Origin: Plazaster borealis
Taxonomy: Eukaryota; Echinodermata; Asteroidea; Forcipulatida; Labidiasteridae
DNA: 64,000 bases
NCBI GenBank assembly: GCA_021014325.1
Contig: CM037472.1
Span: forward strand, 35,488,234 to 35,552,233
Reading direction: 5' to 3'
The translations under genes and the position numbers were made by a program. A model generated the notes under the pieces. The model did no database searches. It was not told the DNA's origin and saw only the letters and a program-made list of their open reading frames with translations. Of the stretch, positions 34,569 to 46,440 are shown one piece after another (position 1 is the stretch's first letter; the number at the start of each line of letters is the position of its first letter).

Positions 34569-36131
34569 ATCCATATTAGAATCTCAACCTCTCTAAATCG
34601 CTCTTATCTTTGATCTTGCCTTTCTGCTATTTGTTCCCTCTTTGCATTATTCAAAGGGACAAAGTAGAAACGGAGCAAACCGTGACAGCGCTACATGAAC
34701 CACGTCCCCGAGGGCCCACAGGGAAGCGCACCACGGCAGTGAAATGTATCTATCCGTTGGTCTGGCAACACGTGTCAACTTGATAGCCCGCATAGATTTC
34801 ATCATCGGCCCTGGGAGATAGACGGGTGCTTCTCCACAATAGAAATGCAATACAGTCACCTGGATGCGAAAATTTGTGTTTTCGCACGCTCATCAACATT
34901 GGTTGGCATCTGTTTCATCTTCCTTTTTGTTTTGGGTTTTTTTCATTTTCTTTCTTTTTTGTTCCCTTCTTTTTTAAGATTGAGGTTTTGGTGAAGAGTT
35001 TTACAACTGGATCAATGGTAGAGGAAGACCTAAAGGGATGAAGCAAAATTCATAGGTTGTTTTTTTTTACACATTTGTCGATTGCATAAATCAGTAACAC
35101 TCTAACCTGCAGACTAGACAGTGTATCCACCATTTGTAAAGTATTCTATTATTAACTTGTCAAGTATTAAACCACAAGGGAAACTGACTGGGTAATTTTT
35201 TTTAATTATAATCCGGGGTTGAACAAAAAGAATTATATACTAATTTGTTTACACAAGTTGATTGTAAATGAAAGCAGATTTTTCCTCTAATTTTCTGACA
35301 AGTCTGGTTTTTTTGTAAGCCAGAATGACACCAGCGAAAGAAGTGAGACTATTTATATTTCTACCAGCATGTCTCATTTTACATGTTAGAGTCCCAAAAA
35401 TCTACATTCGCGCATATTGTTTTGTGGATTTGGATAAATGTTACATAAACGTAACATTTCTTATTGACACGCGAATGTGATTACAGTGTGACACCCAATG
35501 TGCACTGATTATAAACTAACAACAGCATCTCCAGTTGAGCAAACCAAAACAATAACATTTCATTTACATTTCAATGTTTATTTGCACAAGTGGTACCAAT
35601 GTAATCCAAAATCCACAATGTAATTTTTACCTTCAAAGAATTTTTTTTTTTAAATGGTGCTAAAACTTTCGCAAAATGATGTCAATAAGCGACAGGATCT
35701 CGTCCTATGATAGCGATGTATATCCATTTCCTTCTGATAACTCATTCTTGTCAGTCTTTATTTCCATGAAAACCTCCTTAGGCTGATTTCAATTTCCGAG
35801 GCCATCGCTGGAGCAATACTTGCAGCATCATCAGGCGAGCTGCAAATATGCTTCTACGAACACAATTGCTCCTATTATACTGAACACGGGGGAGTCTTGT
35901 TCTCCAGTGGTGAGACGTATTGTCCGAGGGCTCTCTAAGGAATGGTTCTGATGGGGGGATTAGGGTGCAAACCTGCCACTGATAAATTCCCTCCTTCAAG
36001 GGACGCATTTGTATTGCGATATGGACAACTTCTTTACTAACGAGCATAATGTATTCAGAATTTGTTTCTTCTTTTGGCAGACTGGGTTTCATATTCATGC
36101 ATGCCTCATAGGGACACACACACACCGGCCT

Positions 36132-36255
36132 GGGCCCAATTTCATGCCTCTGCTTAGGGCGGAATTCTGCGCTTATGGCCCCTAGAATTATGTGCTTTAA
36201 ACAGGGCACCCTAAGCGCAGAATTCCACGGTAAGCAGAGCCATGAAATTGGATCC
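36132..36255. mobile_element. Foldback element I, short copy
   Basis: GGGCCCAATTTCATGCCTCT and GGTAAGCAGAGCCATGAAATTG, 124 bp; GCGGAATTCTGCGCTTATGG is repeated inverted within. Confidence 0.83.
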
Positions 36256-37828
36256 TTGTTGTCTGTTTTTTCTATTGGGTAATGATATACTATTTGTGTA
36301 TACATGTAGTGCGAATAATGCATAAACAGTTGTGTTTGGGTTGGTTGGTTTTTATTTTAAAAAATTATATTTTACTATTCACAGACATTAAATAGTAAAC
36401 GAAAATATCAGTCTTTTTTAGAACAACAATTTTAGATAGATTTGTTAATATTCATACATCAAGCATGATATTTTTGGCCCTTGGAAAAAACGTAGGAAAA
36501 CTTTATTGAGTACAAGGGCTGACCAATAAATACATATGGTGTAGGCTTTAATAGACTTTTCAGGCTATTTAATAACCACTTTGCTAATTTATCTGAGGGC
36601 CAAACGAATTCGGAAATCAGACTGAAGTAGGAAGAATATCATGCCGGATACATGAAGTAAGATTTAACTTGATCCAAACCATACTCAGAAGTGGCTGCTG
36701 CTTTACCATGGACTTCAATAAGGTCACAAATCGGGACCATTTCAGCCATCATAATACAACAAGAGGGGTTAATCACACATGAGCCGCACACCCGCGCACA
36801 CCCACACGCCCCCACAGGGACAACTTGGATGCTATGTTGACTTTAGTAGTGTTGTGATTGCCAACCACTTTTCAGGGGGGTATATTTTAAAGAGGGTTCA
36901 GTGTGCAATCACGCCTGCATTCTATCATGTATGTGTTCTATGTACAAAGTCTAATGCATGTGATAAATAGATGAGTTGCTGTTTGCACATGTACTATTGC
37001 ATCTACACCGACTTTTTAATTAAATTGCGAACAATATCAGGGAAGGAACGCAGGTACTGTGGGTTTGTAATTGTAGTCATCATGTACAGTAACGCTCGCT
37101 ATGTACTGTCAGAGTTTTCTCCCCCGTCATTATACAAAAAAACCACTGTAGAAGACAGGACTAACATTTCTGGCCAGCAGTGTTGGTACACTGGCAATCT
37201 ACTGGGAAATAATTTCAAAAAGTAATGACAACATACAGAGTGTGTACTACAGTTTAGGACGCAGGAGTTTCAAAATAAGCTGGTAGCCCTCAAATGTGAC
37301 CTGCTTCTACTGACTTATTGCACCGGTTGCTTTATTGCGACCATTAAAAACAAATGTAGCATAGGAATTGCTTCTATTACCGTAAATCTATAAGTGCATA
37401 CATTGTAAGGTAGCTCTTAAACTTCTGCTGGAAAAAATCTACAATCTTGGTCATAACTCGTTGGGCCCCCCGGCCCCCCGATCAATGTTGACTCTCATTG
37501 CGAGGTCTGCGCTCAAGCTGGGGTGGTTTCTATAATAATTATTTTTATACTCATCATTATGATTTTTTGGGCCAAGATTTCAACTAACATGCAACAATAC
37601 AAGAAAGTGATATTTGTTACTGTTCTGTTACTAATGATGTAATGGAACAGTAACAGAAAGGCAATAACAACTATTGAAATCAGATGACAAGAGAAAACTC
37701 ATTCTAGAATGGCCAAGATTAATAAAAGTAAACCAAACCACTCAAAAGCTTATTAATCCAATCTTAAAATGGGAAAAGAATCCTAAACAGAAAAATCTAA
37801 AATGATAACAACATGGGGTGGGAGACAA

Positions 37829-37903
37829 ACACAGGGGAGGGGGTCACGCACCGGGGAGGGGGGGACACACACCGGGGAGGGGGGGACACACTCAGGGGAG
37901 GGT
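37829..37903 (+). repeat. G-rich 21-bp tandem repeat
   Basis: CACCGGGGAGGGGGGGACAC units at 21-bp spacing (CCGGGG at 37851 and 37872) with degenerate flanking units. On the plus strand this could form G-quadruplexes. Confidence 0.85.
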
Positions 37904-38949
37904 ATGTTTATTGTCAGGTGGCCCAAGCAAGTTTTACAATGGTAAATGGAAGCTGTGTGTCAGTTCGTAAGATCAAAAATTTTAAATTTCGTGCAAAGGT
38001 TTCAATTCATAATTATCATAGTTAAAGCTTTTTCATGAAATTATAGGCCTTGACGAATATTGTTTAAACATGTAAAAAGCTAAACACTTTTTTAAAAAGT
38101 GGTTTCTGTACACAATGCGTCAGTTCATGGCGTCATCAGTGATGAATTATTGACCTCGATACACAGCTGAGATTATTAACAAAACCAGTTCCTTAAAAGA
38201 AATAGCCATGAAGATGACCACTACAGGCCTGCAATGGCCTCTGTTGCCCCTGGTCATGGCCTTGGTGCCCCTTCAAAAGTTTCCCATAGACTTCAAGATT
38301 TTCCAATGGAAGTGCCCTTTGCAAAATGAAAATGGCCTTGCCCTCTCAAAGATTTGCCTTTGAATGTGGACCCGTCACATTAATCTCCAGGAAGCCCTTC
38401 AGTCTTCGAGATCGCCTGCCCCCACATTCAACAAACGTCCCAGTGATGCTTGCACAGCCTGCTATCGAATTCTACAGTAATTGGCAAGCGAACTCCATCT
38501 CCATGGACTTATAGATTCAATTACAGTTGAGGGGTGGGGGTTTATGCCTCAAATTCCCCCATCATCCTGATGCCCCGTAGCTCCCTTCAATCGCTACAGC
38601 ACAACTACTTTTTAAAGGGGGGTGAGGACTCACCCTTTGCTCTTACAAGATCAACCGACAAATAGATCTGGTGATCACCCAGGAGCAACCACAGGTCAAA
38701 ATCAAACAGACGAGAGCCTTTTACGCTTCTAATCAAACTTGACATTAAAGGAATCCTCAACCAGTCCAACATTATGCTGGGTTATACTGCGGCCAAACAG
38801 ACTGTCGGCAAAACTACAAATATCTGCATATGAAAGGCCTGATGGATAATATCCAAACAAAACCTAGTCAAAATTATAAAATCTCAAATAATTACTTGAT
38901 ATTTGAAATAGAACGTTGCATCCCCTTAAGGTGATCCCTCTGCTGCCGC

Positions 38950-39137
38950 TTCCCAGGTTGTTACATACACTTGGAATATACGGCAGTCACAGGTTTAATG
39001 GCTTCTGACTGGCACCCCGAACGAAGATATTGACAATATATGGAGACCGCCAACATAGGGTTAGATAGCTCAGTTGGTAGAGCACCAGCACTTTAATCAG
39101 GAGGTAGCAGGTTCAAGTCCCGATCTAATCAATTTGT
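38950..39137 (+). mobile_element. Lys-tRNA-like SINE T, copy 1
   Basis: A conserved 5' block (AATGGCTTCTGACTGGCACC) precedes a tRNA-like domain at 39061-39130: GTTAGATAGCTCAGTTGGTA, a CTTTAA anticodon loop with TTT, B box CAGGTTCAAGTCCCG, and a 3' ATCTAAT that pairs with the 5' GTTAGAT. The anticodon stem is imperfect and position 33 is C, so it is not a functional tRNA gene. Confidence 0.8.
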
Positions 39138-40346
39138 CTTTGTCCGACCCAAATTTTTAAATCTGTTAAAAAGCAGACAATATTATTTGATCTCCATGCC
39201 ATTATTTTAAGCAAAGGTTGGTACAGAGCCAGTTGATAAACACTACACCAAGGTAAATTTTCTAGGGAATGCATATTTGTTTTCTGGGGGGGGGGCACTT
39301 CTAGCCAAATAAAAGTGCAGTTGCTGTTTGCATTTTACTTAAACAAGCCCAACTGTTTTAATGGCAGAAAAGGAAGATAAACCATGAAAGTCTCCTTACA
39401 AATGATGTCACAAGCTCAATTAGCGCCCTCACTGGGCTAAAAGGAAGACCTATCATTGGTTGTGTGTGGCGAGTACACACAAGTGCACATCCAATTGTTT
39501 GAGCTCACCGATGGCGGCCAATGCAAGGGGTCCATTGACAGCTCTGTGAATGTAATGTTCAGCCTTATTCTGCGGGAACCTTTCGGCTGATAATTCTATC
39601 TCGTCTAGTAAATGTCACGGAAGACACATGAGATACAAGTGTACACAATCCTGGAGCCCAAGATGCCAGACTGTCACCTTTCAACATACAGTTTTCCTGG
39701 TTTACCCGTTGACACTGATTATCCATTCCGATGCCATCCACGCCGAAGACCGATTTTAAGAAGTGAGCGACTGAGAGTCAATTATGAAGAGAGAGTGCGG
39801 AAGGTGAACACAAGGCACGTCGCTCCCCGGTACTTGCACTGTTAGCTGGTAACAATAGCCACAAGCCAAATCATTTAAATTACGAATGGGGAATCAGAGG
39901 AGGAATTGTCAACCTCGAAAAATCCAACTGAATAAATCTCAGAATAAACGGGGGGGAAAAAAAACCATCTGTATTTTCAATCCAATGGAATACTCAGTGA
40001 GTATTTCCTTAAACCACCGTGACTTCTCCAGATATGAAAAAGAGACAAAGTAATAAGAAGAAAGAGAAGATAACTAGTTTCCTCTTCAAGTATCTTCAGT
40101 GCAATCTAATTCAAAGAACTAGGGGGGGACACCACCTGGACACTGAAATGAACATTTTGAATGGCTGACATTTTCGGCTGACTAGCAGACAATTTCAGGG
40201 CCCTGCAAATTTATGTTCCGGAGTGCTGTGGAATGAGGGACATTTGAGGAGCTACTGGGTGTCAGCAGCACTCTTGAAATTGTTCGCTCCATGCTCGGAA
40301 ACATTTCCCCTTGTTTAAAATGCCACCAAATCTCACAGTCCCCCAT

Positions 40347-40425
40347 AGACTGTGCAAGTAATGTACATCATGTGCGACCAAACATGAACCAGCAATCTGA
40401 ATTTGCATGAGACTTGCACGAGTCT
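40347..40425. mobile_element. MITE D, copy 3 (short derivative)
   Basis: 79 bp with ends AGACTGTGCAAGT and GAGACTTGCACGAGTCT, flanked by AT on both sides. The interior differs from copies 1 and 2, so it is a deletion or swapped-interior derivative. Confidence 0.75.
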
Positions 40426-40591
40426 ATTCCCCAATTCATCTGCAGAGAGATGATTTCTCTATTATTGTTTTTGACTTCCTGACCAATCATATTGTCTTTA
40501 CTCTAACCATGAGATCCCTGAGTGAATCACGACATCGAGCGCCCTTTCAGTCCAATTTTCGAGATCAAATTTTCATTATTATTATTTAAAG

Positions 40592-40960
40592 CCAGACTCC
40601 AAGGTCAAGTTCCATTTTGTGATCCACTCATTTTCCAATACATAGAGTCCTTAAGAAAATGGGGGGAAATTGAAAGTCTCCAACCTCGGGTTAAAACGGC
40701 GTAAAGTGCCATTGTATTTGAAGTGCAATTGTTGTAAAAATTTAAAAAAACGTTCGATGCCGACACATTTCAAATGTAAGGTCTATACATTTTTGTACAG
40801 AGAATTTTTAGTGCATTCCTGAATTATGATGATATTCAAACAAAACAGCATTGAATTTGACCTTTTTGACTGGCGCACAAATTCCCAATTGGAATGTATA
40901 GACCCATTGTTTTTGACATCCGATGACGTCATGTTTCAAATCTCGCTCTAAAAAAGTAAC
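40592..40960. mobile_element. Element M, copy 2 (diverged)
   Basis: CCATTTTGTGATCCACTCAT, ATTTTTGTACAGAGAATTTT and TAGACCCATTGTTTTTGACA with ATGACGTCATGTTTCAA match segments of the copy at 47440 in altered order. Boundaries approximate. Confidence 0.5.
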
Positions 40961-41005
40961 AAATAAAATGGCATTTTGTACTATTTTAACATCAGGTTGG
41001 TGGAC

Positions 41006-41110
41006 TTCAATTCAATTCAATATTTATTAGTCATGTTAAAAAGTACATGACATTCCTTTTCCTGGTGTGAAAAGTATTTATAGAAGTACATAAAAATACA
41101 TAAAACCACA
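41006..41110 (-). mobile_element. Possible antisense retroelement tail
   Basis: TTCAATTCAATTCAATATTT then ATTAGTCATGTTAAAAAGTA, the reverse of a common AATAAA(TTGAA)n retroelement ending. No further support. Confidence 0.4.
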
Positions 41111-41329
41111 TTATGACACACCAATCTGTGTGTGGATACTTTTGGCACTGGTACTTTTAGCATCTTCTAATTTTTTCCCCACTTTATGAGGACTCTATCT
41201 ATTGAAAAATGAATGGATCACAAAACTGAATTAAACCTTGGAGCACCTCTTTACATAGACATAATAACTGCATCGGAGATAAAGAATATTATTTTCGCTC
41301 TTACCCTACACCGATGTGAGATAACCACT

Positions 41330-41440
41330 GTACACTCAGAATGGCAAGGGTTGTGGGTTCGAATCCAACCAGAGGAGAACCCCTATCCACAAGACTCTGG
41401 AAAGCACCGAGCTTAACACACATCGAGGTATATAGGTAAG
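41330..41440 (+). mobile_element. SINE S5-like fragment
   Basis: AAGGGTTGTGGGTTCGAATC preserves a B box and its flank as in S5; the A box is not recognisable. Confidence 0.5.
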
Positions 41441-41492
41441 AGTGAAAATAATGACAGCATCAAGAAGTAGCTAGAGCAGAGAATAAACTTAC

Positions 41493-41568
41493 CTTGTAAG
41501 GATTCCTGTAGACCGACATCAAAGGCTAGCTTGTCTGAAGAGGAGACTGTCGAAAGACATGCAAGGTA
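41493..41568 (-). CDS. RyR: RyR exon, SDKLAFDVGLQE segment (25 codons plus 1 nt)
   Basis: A 76-nt exon that starts in phase 0 after TTTGCCTTGCAG and ends in phase 1 before GTAAGTTT. It encodes YLACLSTVSSSDKLAFDVGL then QESLQ and the first base of Gly. Family members have MYL(S/C)CLSTS...DKLAFDVGLQE at this point of the first MIR motif; the arthropod form YLACLSTSSSNDKLAFDVGL is even closer. The split Gly codon (G|GA) is completed by the exon at 6224-6336, 35 kb away. Just upstream of the acceptor are three 20-bp tandem units (41589-41641) that supply much of the pyrimidine-rich 3' splice region. Identity and boundaries are well supported. Confidence 0.95.
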
Positions 41569-41588
41569 CTGCAAGGCAAAGGACACAA

Positions 41589-41641
41589 AGGTCAAAGGTG
41601 AGAAACACAGGTCAAAGGTGAAAAACACAGGTCAAAGGTGA
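41589..41641. repeat. Three 20-bp tandem units with DR1-type half-sites at a RyR splice acceptor
   Basis: AGGTCAAAGGTGA occurs at 41589, 41609 and 41629 (plus strand), spaced exactly 20 bp. Read on the minus strand the units are pyrimidine-rich (CACCTTTGACC) and lie 20-73 nt upstream of the acceptor of the exon at 41493-41568, where branch point and polypyrimidine tract belong. AGGTCA-N-AGGTCA is the known DR1 site of RXR/HNF4-type nuclear receptors; the match has one change in the second half-site. Either role is inference. Confidence 0.75.
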
Positions 41642-41644
41642 GAA

Positions 41645-42032
41645 ACATAAGGGCAAGGTCATAATGCGCGGGATGCACGACATCAACATGTTACATTGCT
41701 GTCTAAAAAATTTACAACGTACTCTTATTTTGGTTTATTCCAATATTATGTATTTCTTTATTTTACTAAGGTCATTCTGTTTTGTTATACTACTTGTATT
41801 TAATAACTTTTTCCCAATGCTTTTTTTTTTAGATAAGTTGTTTACTTCTTACTTTTTAATCTACTTTTAGTTTGGTTTGCTTCCATGTTTAATTGCTTGG
41901 CTGCTTGCTTTCTGTACACTTAAGTATTTTAGATTTAAATTTTGTTTATTTTTAAGTATTTTATTGCCTAGGTTTGATAGTTTTATTGTAAGGCGCTTTG
42001 GGGTATTTTACATAAGGCGCCATATAAATGCA

Positions 42033-42065
<33 letters not shown>
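41645..42065 (+). mobile_element. LINE 3' untranslated region with ATT tail
   Basis: T-rich sequence ends in TAAGGCGCTTTGGGGTATTT, ACATAAGGCGCCATATAAAT and an (ATT)n run at 42036-42064, the same type of 3' end as the LINE at 20240. No coding part found. Confidence 0.6.
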
Positions 42066-42382
42066 CCGAGACCCATATCCAACTCAGCATTCGGCTTCGT
42101 TGGATATGAGACGAAGAAGCTCTGTATTTTTTTGTATTCCACTCACGCTTGCGTGATAACTACATTACAATACTCACATGAGCAACAAATGTACTATATT
42201 TTTGTTCTGATCACCTGCTACATAAAGACAGTTTTGTAAGGCAGTCTTTCTGCCACAGGGCTTCAATGACTAAAAGTACCTCATTGTGTAATTAAAAAAA
42301 TACTAATAATAATGATTTTGAATCTGTTAAATATCTTTCAATTTTGTTGGATCAAAGCAAACTTAATTCTTGAAGACAAAAT

Positions 42383-42567
42383 TAATGAGATATTCTTTTA
42401 GTGCTTGTTCAAATAAAAATAGTTTACATGTACATTTTAAACTGTGTAGAAAGTTCTCTCTCATTACATTCTGGTCTTGTAAAATAAATGCTGGTCCAGT
42501 AAATACCGTAACCTGTACAAGTCCTGCGGTCTTCTGGACTTTTCCTCTAAATTCGAGTCCTGTGCCA
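42383..42567 (+). repeat. Repeat N, copy 3
   Basis: AATGAGATATTCTTTTAGTG, CTTGTTCAAATAAAAATAGT and CTAAATTCGAGTCCTGTG match copy 2. Confidence 0.75.
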
Positions 42568-44209
42568 TCATGTTACAAAGATTTCTTATTTATTCAAAAT
42601 ATTACAAGGATTTTTCCTGCGTTTGGACAAGTTTGTTTTGTGTGTTTGTTTTCTCCTTTTTTGGTATTCCTTAAGATATCGTACAGCTGTCTGTTTGTCC
42701 ATGTTTGGATTAATGAACTTTTGTAGAATTAATACAAAATCTTCCCTCAATAAAAACAAAGAAGACAAACAAACAAACATCTTCTCATCCATTGTCATCT
42801 ATTCCTTTCATGTTTGAAAAGAATTATTCCCAGTAGTGTCTAACATCTATAAGCTGTATCCTTCTCGACTGACAGTCTCCACCTAAAGTCAACTCAATAT
42901 TAATGGAAATACCTCAGTCTTTCAGCCTGTCAGTTGTTATCAGCCTTTTCATTAGCTATTTAGTGGCTTTCACTGGTGAAATTACACGTAAACTAAATAC
43001 CAGCTCCAGACACTCTTGTCTGATCGCCGCCGTCGTCGTCGTACTACGCACGTTGCTTACAAAAGCTGCTTACATCCAGGTCTGCTTTGTGCATTAATGC
43101 ATGAACGCCATAATCAACACCGTGTAATTGCTGTTGTGGAAGGCAGCTTGGCCAACAGGCGTTCAAATACTCTCCTGACAGTGGAAAATAGAGTGGTGCG
43201 TCTCACCGCGCCAGACGTGACTTAAATTGGAAGTAGCTTGTTAAGACCTGATTGAGCATGAGATGCTTTGAAAAACAATGGCTTCTAAATGGTCCATAAG
43301 AACAAGAGTTCCCCTCTTGACATTTGTTCAGAAGACATGTCTTAATTTGCATATAGCATTGCTAATGGCGTAATACCATGCATGTGTGAAGCAAAATAGG
43401 TCATATAAATCTGGAGAAAAAAAGGTTTACAGTGGATTACGAAAAATCAACTGGTTTTTGTTCGTCAAGCAAATAGATTTCCCGCTATGGTCAGAGTCCG
43501 TCATGGAAGTGCATATGAACAAATCAGTCCTAGATTGAGTGACTCTATGGACAATATTAACCACAGATTCCGGGAGTAAAATAGGGCAATTTAATTACCA
43601 GCAACGCTAAACAAATATCAATTTGTCTGCCATATATCTCAATTCTGCCACAGTTTCTACTGTGGTATGAATGAGGCATGCTCAATATAAATGAAGGTTG
43701 TGATAATTTCATGGACGGATGCCAAAACGATGAGCATGTTGAACTGCGTCACGTACGCCTGGTGAGATCCGACTATGAGAGCTTACTTAATACAGGGTGA
43801 GTGTAATTCTAGTAGAGACACTTATTAATGTACAAACCACTGATATTAAATTTTTCATATACAACAGGAACCTTGTGTAAAGTGCCTGAAAGCAATCTAG
43901 ACACAATATTTCTGGCAATTGTGAATTTTCTGGATGCTTTCTAGGTTCTTTCAGTTCAGTACAATTAGTATCTTCAGTTTTTTGCTAGACAACTTCAAAC
44001 AGCGTGGTTCTGTTTCAAGAGAAATCCTGGGAATTTTCTTTTGACGCAGGCAGTATGCAAATTTACCTTAAAGGAGCTTACTGGATTTCAGGACTTCACG
44101 GTTGGATTCAATTACCAAACACTAATACAATTAAATTTGTTTGCATTATAAATATAGACCGGAGATAATTAGTTCCATGGTTGATCCTTCAAATGTCCGT
44201 CAACAAAAT

Positions 44210-44437
44210 AATAATTTGGGGTTGAACAAAGAAAAATTGATTAGAGCAGGATTTGAAACAACAACCTCCGGTTTACTGTACCGCACCCTTCCAACTGAGC
44301 TTTCTAGCCCTATGTTGGCAATATCTTTGTTCAGGGTTGCCAGTCAGAAGCCATACAACCCTTAGCTGCTGTGTAGACAGGGATCACACCCAAGTTTACA
44401 GTACAACCTGGGAAGCGGCAGCCAGGGGATCACTTTA
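44210..44437 (-). mobile_element. Lys-tRNA-like SINE T, copy 2
   Basis: Minus strand: GGGATCACACCCAAG-type leader in reverse (TGTAGACAGGGATCACACCC on plus), GAAAGCTCAGTTGGAAGGGT head, and GGGGTTGAACAAAG tail flank. Diverged. Confidence 0.75.
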
Positions 44438-44951
44438 AAGTGATGCGATTTTGTTTTTAAAAAAAAATTAATTACACCGTTTTAAAAGATTACACCGTTT
44501 TAAAGACACATTTTTAAAAGTTTAAATTAACAAGGAGTGTCTATTTAACCTCGGGACTTGTAGTTCCTTTAAAGACAACAACTTACAGGTCTCTTGAGTG
44601 GCAATGGATGGGAGTCCCTTGGGCGAAGCATGAAGAGTGTTACGCCTCTCCCGTGTAAATTTACATGCACGCTGTTTATTTTTCACTCCCAAAATCTCAA
44701 TCTAGGGGTAACTCAATCTCCGTGGAGATAGATTCTAGAAAGATCCTTGTTTGTACATATGGGTAAATGCAACTTGCTCCTTCATGATGTAAAAACCTGG
44801 CATGTGATTAATGCAAGAGAATTAAGAGTGGGGATTATAAAACGGTGCAGCAACGATGTCTCCATGGAAATGCTACAATGAAAGTTAAAGGTTGACACTC
44901 TATGAAACAGAGTCGTTGTAATGTACATCTCAAGCCCCTCTACATAGTTCA

Positions 44952-45130
44952 TATTAAAGGTAGGGTCATTGTTTGGTAATGACCCCCCGAAAAACAAATT
45001 GTGTAATTTCTATGGTAATAATGGTAGAAAGCATCCTGAGAAATTACTTTGTGTGAAATACCCTGTTTATTAGAAATCAATAAAAAAAAACGTTTGAATC
45101 TGAGAAACGATTCATGCATGAACCGTTTCC
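44952..45130. mobile_element. Degraded TTAA-type MITE
   Basis: ATTAAAGGTAGGGTCATTGT and TTTGGTAATGACC at the left end, then TGAATCTGAGAAACGATTC, features seen in the TTAAAGG families. The right end was not found. Confidence 0.5.
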
Positions 45131-46339
45131 CATATATGCACAAGCGCCATCATAAAAATATACTGCAATGCATATTGGGAAACCGAGTACAGTTAACAAA
45201 ATAAATCAAGCTGCCAATATGGATGCCATGCCGTAGTTTACATGTAACTATACGCCAGGTTTTTATAGTTGCCGGTGTTACTTGGACTTGGAATTTGCCT
45301 AAAAATCCTTTGCGCACCAGTCATGCGCTTTGATACATGCTTACGGGCTATATAATTTATGTAATTGTCTGGGGTGGGTTTTTTTTTTGCGTTTTTTGTT
45401 TTTTTGTTGGGTTTTTTTTTTGGGGGGGGGTGTGAATACTTTGGCTCTTCTCGGAGCAAACACTTCTCCCAATAGACTTTCATACATGGGTTGTACCCGC
45501 AAGTTTACTTGTTAAAGTTTTACCTATGATCCATACCATGCAAAGCTTCAAATATTTTAATACGTGACAACTGCATCTGGGCTAAAGAATAAAATTTTGT
45601 TTTACCCTTACATCGATAAGTGATAAGCTCTGAATATTTTTGTAAAAATTGTTAAACAGTGTTAACTATAAAAGTAAAAAAGTCAAGTCAAAACAAAAAG
45701 AGAAGAAATCTAACGTCCATTTTATAACTACTCTGCACTCATGCAGATATTCAAATACAAAAATCTACTGCATGTGAAATAAACCAAAGCCTCATGTTTG
45801 GATACTATTAAGAAGTTAAACAAAGACCTATGGAATGTCTGACTTGAGATAGAAGTTCATTAGGAGCAGAATCTAGTGATCTGATGTCAAAAGGACTTGT
45901 TAATAAATCAATAGATAACAGCACTGCTCTTTCCACAAGGGTTGTGTATACAATGAACCGATGGCGGTTGTTCACAGCACTGGAACAAATAAAAGAGCAT
46001 TTTGGCCGAGTAGAAATATTCTCCAGTTGATCGTCTTGGTTTGAGGGGGATGACGGCCTTTTTATTTGTTTGTCTTCATTAATTTTTGTCACGGAGGAAA
46101 GAGCCAGACTTAAAAATTGCTGGCTTTGTAAAACTTAGAAGCCTAAAATATGGGTAAATTAAATCAATTGTCAAAAGAATGGTGCCAAGAGAAATATTTG
46201 AAAAATTTATTCTTTTGGGGACACATTATTTTTTTTAAAGGATGCGGCTTCAAAAAAGGTTGAGGATGGGGACGATCAACTTTTCTTTTCTTTTTTTACT
46301 TGGCCTTATAAGCTACATGAAGAGCTGTTTAGCTGTCGA

Positions 46340-46440
46340 AATGAATCTCTCCGCTAAGCAAGAATTAGCAGGGAGCCAGTCAAAAACCTCACAAGGCATT
46401 TTGGCTGGTAACTATATCTGCTAAGCACCAGACATCTTTG
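46340..46440. mobile_element. Degraded foldback H-like segment
   Basis: CTAAGCAAGAATTAGCAGGG, TTTTGGCTGGTAACTA and GTGCTTACTAGC recall the H interior. It overlaps the start of the 200-bp tandem duplication. Confidence 0.5.

Larger units (their letters stand above)
6337..41492 (-). other. RyR giant intron (35.2 kb)
   Basis: The Gly codon split across the flanking exons and the unbroken family sequence (LQ-G-ETCWW) show that nothing is missing between them, so this is one intron. It is a graveyard of SINEs, MITEs, LINE ends, inverted repeats and tandem duplications listed separately. Segments with no recognised content include 6340-7650, 7800-8500, 9210-9570, 10430-11020, 11480-12440, 13510-14000, 15080-15890, 16000-16900, 17930-18300, 20850-21370, 21420-22260, 22880-23430, 24630-25250, 26360-28320, 30430-31200, 31510-32145, 34020-36130, 36260-37820, 37910-38940 and 39140-40340. 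I recognise no gene nested in it. Confidence 0.8.

Noticed and set aside
35778..36323. Longest open frame in the window (181 codons, minus)
   Set aside because: It overlaps foldback element I and shows no recognisable domain or biased composition; other frames here are similarly open.
39061..39130. tRNA-Lys(TTT) gene
   Set aside because: A and B boxes and acceptor stem are good, but the anticodon stem pairs at only three of five positions, base 33 is C, and the sequence is part of a dispersed SINE with two more copies in the window.
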